From the NCBI GenBank assembly GCA_022561895.1, contig JADFQH010000149.1, forward strand, positions 1 through 7,301: a DNA stretch of 7,301 bases, in the 5' to 3' direction. The stretch comes from Methanobacteriota archaeon (GTDB lineage: Archaea > Halobacteriota > Halobacteria > Halobacteriales > Halalkalicoccaceae). The notes below the pieces were generated by a model. It saw nothing but the letters and a program-made list of their open reading frames with translations, ran no database searches and was not told the origin of the DNA. A program made the translations under genes and the position numbers. Below, in pieces: positions 6,251-7,301 of this stretch (position 1 is its first letter; every line of letters starts with the position of its first letter).

Positions 6251-6261
6251 GGTGAACTAGG

Positions 6262-6348
6262 ATGAGCATCACAAGACATTCCAGTTCGCTTCGCTCCACT
6301 GGCTGTGACTTGTTGGCTCACACTCGCCACCGGGGGTGGCTCGCGTGA
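6262..6348 (+). other. 28-codon reading frame overlapping the rps28e start (uncertain leader peptide)
   Basis: An ATG at 6262 opens a 28-residue frame ending at TGA 6346-6348, which overlaps the rps28e GTG (6345-6347) as GTGA. A Shine-Dalgarno-like GAGGTG (6249-6254) lies seven bases upstream, spanning the rpl7ae stop. The peptide (MSITRHSSSLRSTGC and onward) is Ser/Arg/His-rich and unlike haloarchaeal proteins, so a stable product is doubtful. If translated, it would relay ribosomes from rpl7ae to rps28e and would unwind the hairpin it contains. Too short to prove from one sequence. Confidence 0.25.
6263..6320 (+). repeat. 58-nt three-helix imperfect hairpin between rpl7ae and rps28e
   Basis: Three perfect five-base helices nest in register: TGAGC/GCTCA (6263-6267 with 6316-6320), ACAAG/CTTGT (6271-6275 with 6309-6313) and CCAGT/ACTGG (6281-6285 with 6298-6302). 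They are separated by a 3/2 and a 5/6 internal loop and capped by a 12-base pyrimidine-rich loop (6286-6297). A competing pairing, TCACA/TGTGA (6269-6273 with 6304-6308), would replace the middle helix. The element occupies most of the spacer. It could be a processing site, a translational switch for rps28e, or a small palindromic insertion; the sequence alone does not decide. Confidence 0.5.
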
Positions 6349-6569
6349 GCACAGAAGAATCAGCGAACGACTCAACACCCGCCGAGGTCATCGAGATCGT
6401 CGGCAAGACGGGGATGCACGGCGAGGCCATGCAGGTCAAATGCCGCATCCGCGAGGGCGAGAATCAAGGGCGAATCATCACGCGAAACGTACTCGGGCCG
6501 GTCCGGGTGGGCGACGTCCTCCAACTCAGGGAGACCGCCCGCGAGGCCGACTCGATCGGCGGACAGTAG
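6345..6569 (+). CDS. rps28e: Ribosomal protein S28e (eS28)
   Basis: A 74-residue component of the 30S subunit, with an OB-like barrel near the mRNA exit region. The conserved core is nearly complete: PAEVIEIVGKTGMHGEAMQV at 12-31, then the invariant-type block GRIITRNVLGPVRVGDVLQL at 42-61 and the C-terminal RETAREADSIGGQ. The start is taken as GTG 6345, giving MSTEES as in haloarchaeal relatives, with GGGGGTGG (6332-6339) as the likely Shine-Dalgarno. The in-frame GTG at 6336 would add only Met-Ala-Arg and overlaps that site. The 94-base gap from rpl7ae holds an imperfect hairpin and a short frame whose stop overlaps this start codon. rpl24e follows after four bases, so those two genes are co-translated. 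Confidence 0.95.
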   Translation: MSTEESANDSTPAEVIEIVGKTGMHGEAMQVKCRIREGENQGRIITRNVLGPVRVGDVLQLRETAREADSIGGQ

Positions 6570-6573
6570 AACG

Positions 6574-7029
6574 ATGGTCGAAACACACATCTGTGATTAC
6601 AGCGGCGAGGAGATCGAACCCGGCACGGGCATCATGTTCGTCCGGACCGACGGCACAGTCCTTCACTTCGTCGACTCGAAGGCGGAGAAGAACTACTTCC
6701 TCGGCCGGGAAGCCCGCGATCTGGAGTGGACCGCGGCGGGCCGAGCCGAAAAAGCGGGGCGCGCTCGCGTCGCCGAGAAGGCCGACGCAGGAACCGAAAC
6801 GACCGCGGCGGACACAGAAGAGGGGAGCGAAATCGCTGCCACCGAGGAAGAAGCGACGGTCGAACCCGACGAGGAGACGGCCGAGGAAGTCACCGCAGAC
6901 GACAGCGACGTCGAAAGCGACGCCGGAGCCGAGCAGGCCGACACCGTCGACGAGGAATCCGGTGAGGAAGACGCGACCGAAAACGAATCGGAAGACACAG
7001 AGGTCGAAGCCGAGGAAACCGAAGCATGA
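6574..7029 (+). CDS. rpl24e: Ribosomal protein L24e (eL24) with long acidic C-terminal extension
   Basis: A 151-residue protein. Residues 1-57 form the L24e domain of the 50S subunit, recognisable by EIEPGTGIMFVRTDGTVLHF and LGREARDLEW. Classical archaeal L24e has four zinc cysteines (CxxC then CxxxC). Here the aligned positions are Cys7, Ser10, Val33 and Ala37, so three ligands are gone and zinc binding is unlikely; the fold must be held by other contacts. After a short basic stretch (RAEKAGRAR, about 57-65), residues 66-151 form a low-complexity tail with 38 Asp/Glu by my count, one Lys, no Arg and no aromatic residue. Typical archaeal L24e stops near residue 60-70, so the tail is an addition, presumably disordered. 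ATG 6574 follows the rps28e stop by four bases; the stop overlaps the ndk start as ATGA. Confidence 0.93.
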   Translation: MVETHICDYSGEEIEPGTGIMFVRTDGTVLHFVDSKAEKNYFLGREARDLEWTAAGRAEKAGRARVAEKADAGTETTAADTEEGSEIAATEEEATVEPDEETAEEVTADDSDVESDAGAEQADTVDEESGEEDATENESEDTEVEAEETEA

Positions 7030-7301
7030 GCGAGGAGCGCACCTTCGTGATGGTCAAGCCCGACGGCGTTCAGCGTGGCTTGATCGGCGAGATCGTCTCC
7101 CGGTTTGAATCGAGAGGCCTGAAACTCGTTGGCGGGAAGTTCATGCAGATCAGCGAAGACCTCGCTTACGACCACTACGGCGAACACGAGGGCAAGCCCT
7201 TCTTCGACGATCTCGTTTCCTTTATCACCTCTGGACCGGTCTTTGCGATGGTCTGGGAGGGCCAGGACGCGACGAAGCAAGTCCGGAAGATGATGGGCGA
7301 G
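7026..7301 (+). CDS. ndk: Nucleoside diphosphate kinase, N-terminal fragment (partial, 3' end outside window)
   Basis: The first 92 residues of NDP kinase, open to the right edge with no stop. The enzyme moves the terminal phosphate of ATP to NDPs through a phosphohistidine and keeps NTP pools balanced. Visible motifs are RTFVMVKPDGVQRGLIGEI at 5-23, with Lys11 and the PDG loop that contact nucleotide phosphates, the conserved HYGEHEGKPFF block with Tyr51 at 50-60, and SGPVFAMVWEG at 69-79. The NxxH active-site histidine (around residue 115-120 in the family) lies beyond the window. ATG 7026 overlaps the rpl24e stop by four bases, so translation is coupled; a GAGG (7012-7015) lies ten bases upstream. 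rpl24e-ndk adjacency is usual in haloarchaeal translation operons, often followed by infB, which cannot be seen here. Confidence 0.95.
   Translation, partial: MSEERTFVMVKPDGVQRGLIGEIVSRFESRGLKLVGGKFMQISEDLAYDHYGEHEGKPFFDDLVSFITSGPVFAMVWEGQDATKQVRKMMGE

Noticed and set aside
5770..6255. 161-residue Arg-rich + strand frame through the rpl7ae leader and gene, and an ATG at 5832 in the leader
   Set aside because: Both are out of frame with rpl7ae. The sequence is Arg/Gly-rich shadow, and no Shine-Dalgarno precedes either ATG. A regulatory upstream ORF that overlaps the gene cannot be fully excluded.
6263..6320. Intergenic hairpin as an H/ACA or box C/D guide RNA
   Set aside because: I found no tandem G-A kink-turn in its internal loops and no box C/D pair or ACA tail at the right spacing.
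6305..7108. 267-residue Arg/Pro-rich + strand frame over rps28e, rpl24e and ndk
   Set aside because: It is a +1 shadow of three conserved genes; long stop-free shadow frames are expected at this GC content.
6693..7280. 195-residue - strand frame opposite rpl24e and ndk
   Set aside because: Its Ser/Ala/Val-rich repeats are the reverse reading of the acidic GAG/GAC-rich L24e tail. The opposite strand encodes clear L24e and NDP kinase.
1..7301. CRISPR array, transposon or phage genes, tRNA or rRNA genes
   Set aside because: No regularly spaced repeats, no transposase- or integrase-like protein, and no cloverleaf or rRNA sequence were recognised on either strand.

Overview
The window reads as chromosomal DNA from a halophilic archaeon (class Halobacteria). 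The proteins are rich in Asp and Glu and poor in Lys, the DNA is GC-rich with strong third-position GC bias, and the core genes are archaeal in type: archaeal GluRS, TmcA, L7Ae, S28e and L24e. The promoters look archaeal, with TATA-like boxes and at least one apparently leaderless gene. Genus cannot be fixed from the sequence. I see no mobile element, CRISPR array, rRNA or tRNA gene.

Layout. (1) Positions 1-398, + strand: the C-terminal end of glutamyl-tRNA synthetase (gltX), entering from the left. (2) Positions 400-5602, - strand, read right to left: an Fsr-like MFS exporter; a CoA-disulfide reductase/NADH oxidase-type flavoprotein behind its own apparent leaderless promoter; the tRNA(Met) cytidine acetyltransferase TmcA; and a 53-residue Cys/His protein whose start codon lies inside the tmcA stop region. 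The last gene meets gltX tail to tail with one base between the stop codons. (3) Positions 5603-5887: a divergent promoter region with the strongest TATA-like box of the window and a structured leader. (4) Positions 5888-7301, + strand: the translation operon rpl7ae - rps28e - rpl24e - ndk, with ndk cut by the right edge.

Most genes serve translation: tRNA charging (gltX), ac4C modification of the tRNA(Met) anticodon wobble base (tmcA), three ribosomal proteins (L7Ae also builds guide RNPs), and nucleotide balance (ndk). The flavoprotein and the exporter are the only clear exceptions.

The observations most worth a second look are RNA- and protein-level details inside this ordinary neighbourhood. 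They are a kink-loop-like hairpin just upstream of the rpl7ae Shine-Dalgarno sequence, suggesting autoregulation by L7Ae; a 58-nt three-helix imperfect hairpin between rpl7ae and rps28e that coincides with a 28-codon reading frame overlapping the rps28e start; an L24e that has lost three of four zinc ligands and gained an 86-residue acidic tail; and a small putative zinc protein translationally coupled to tmcA.
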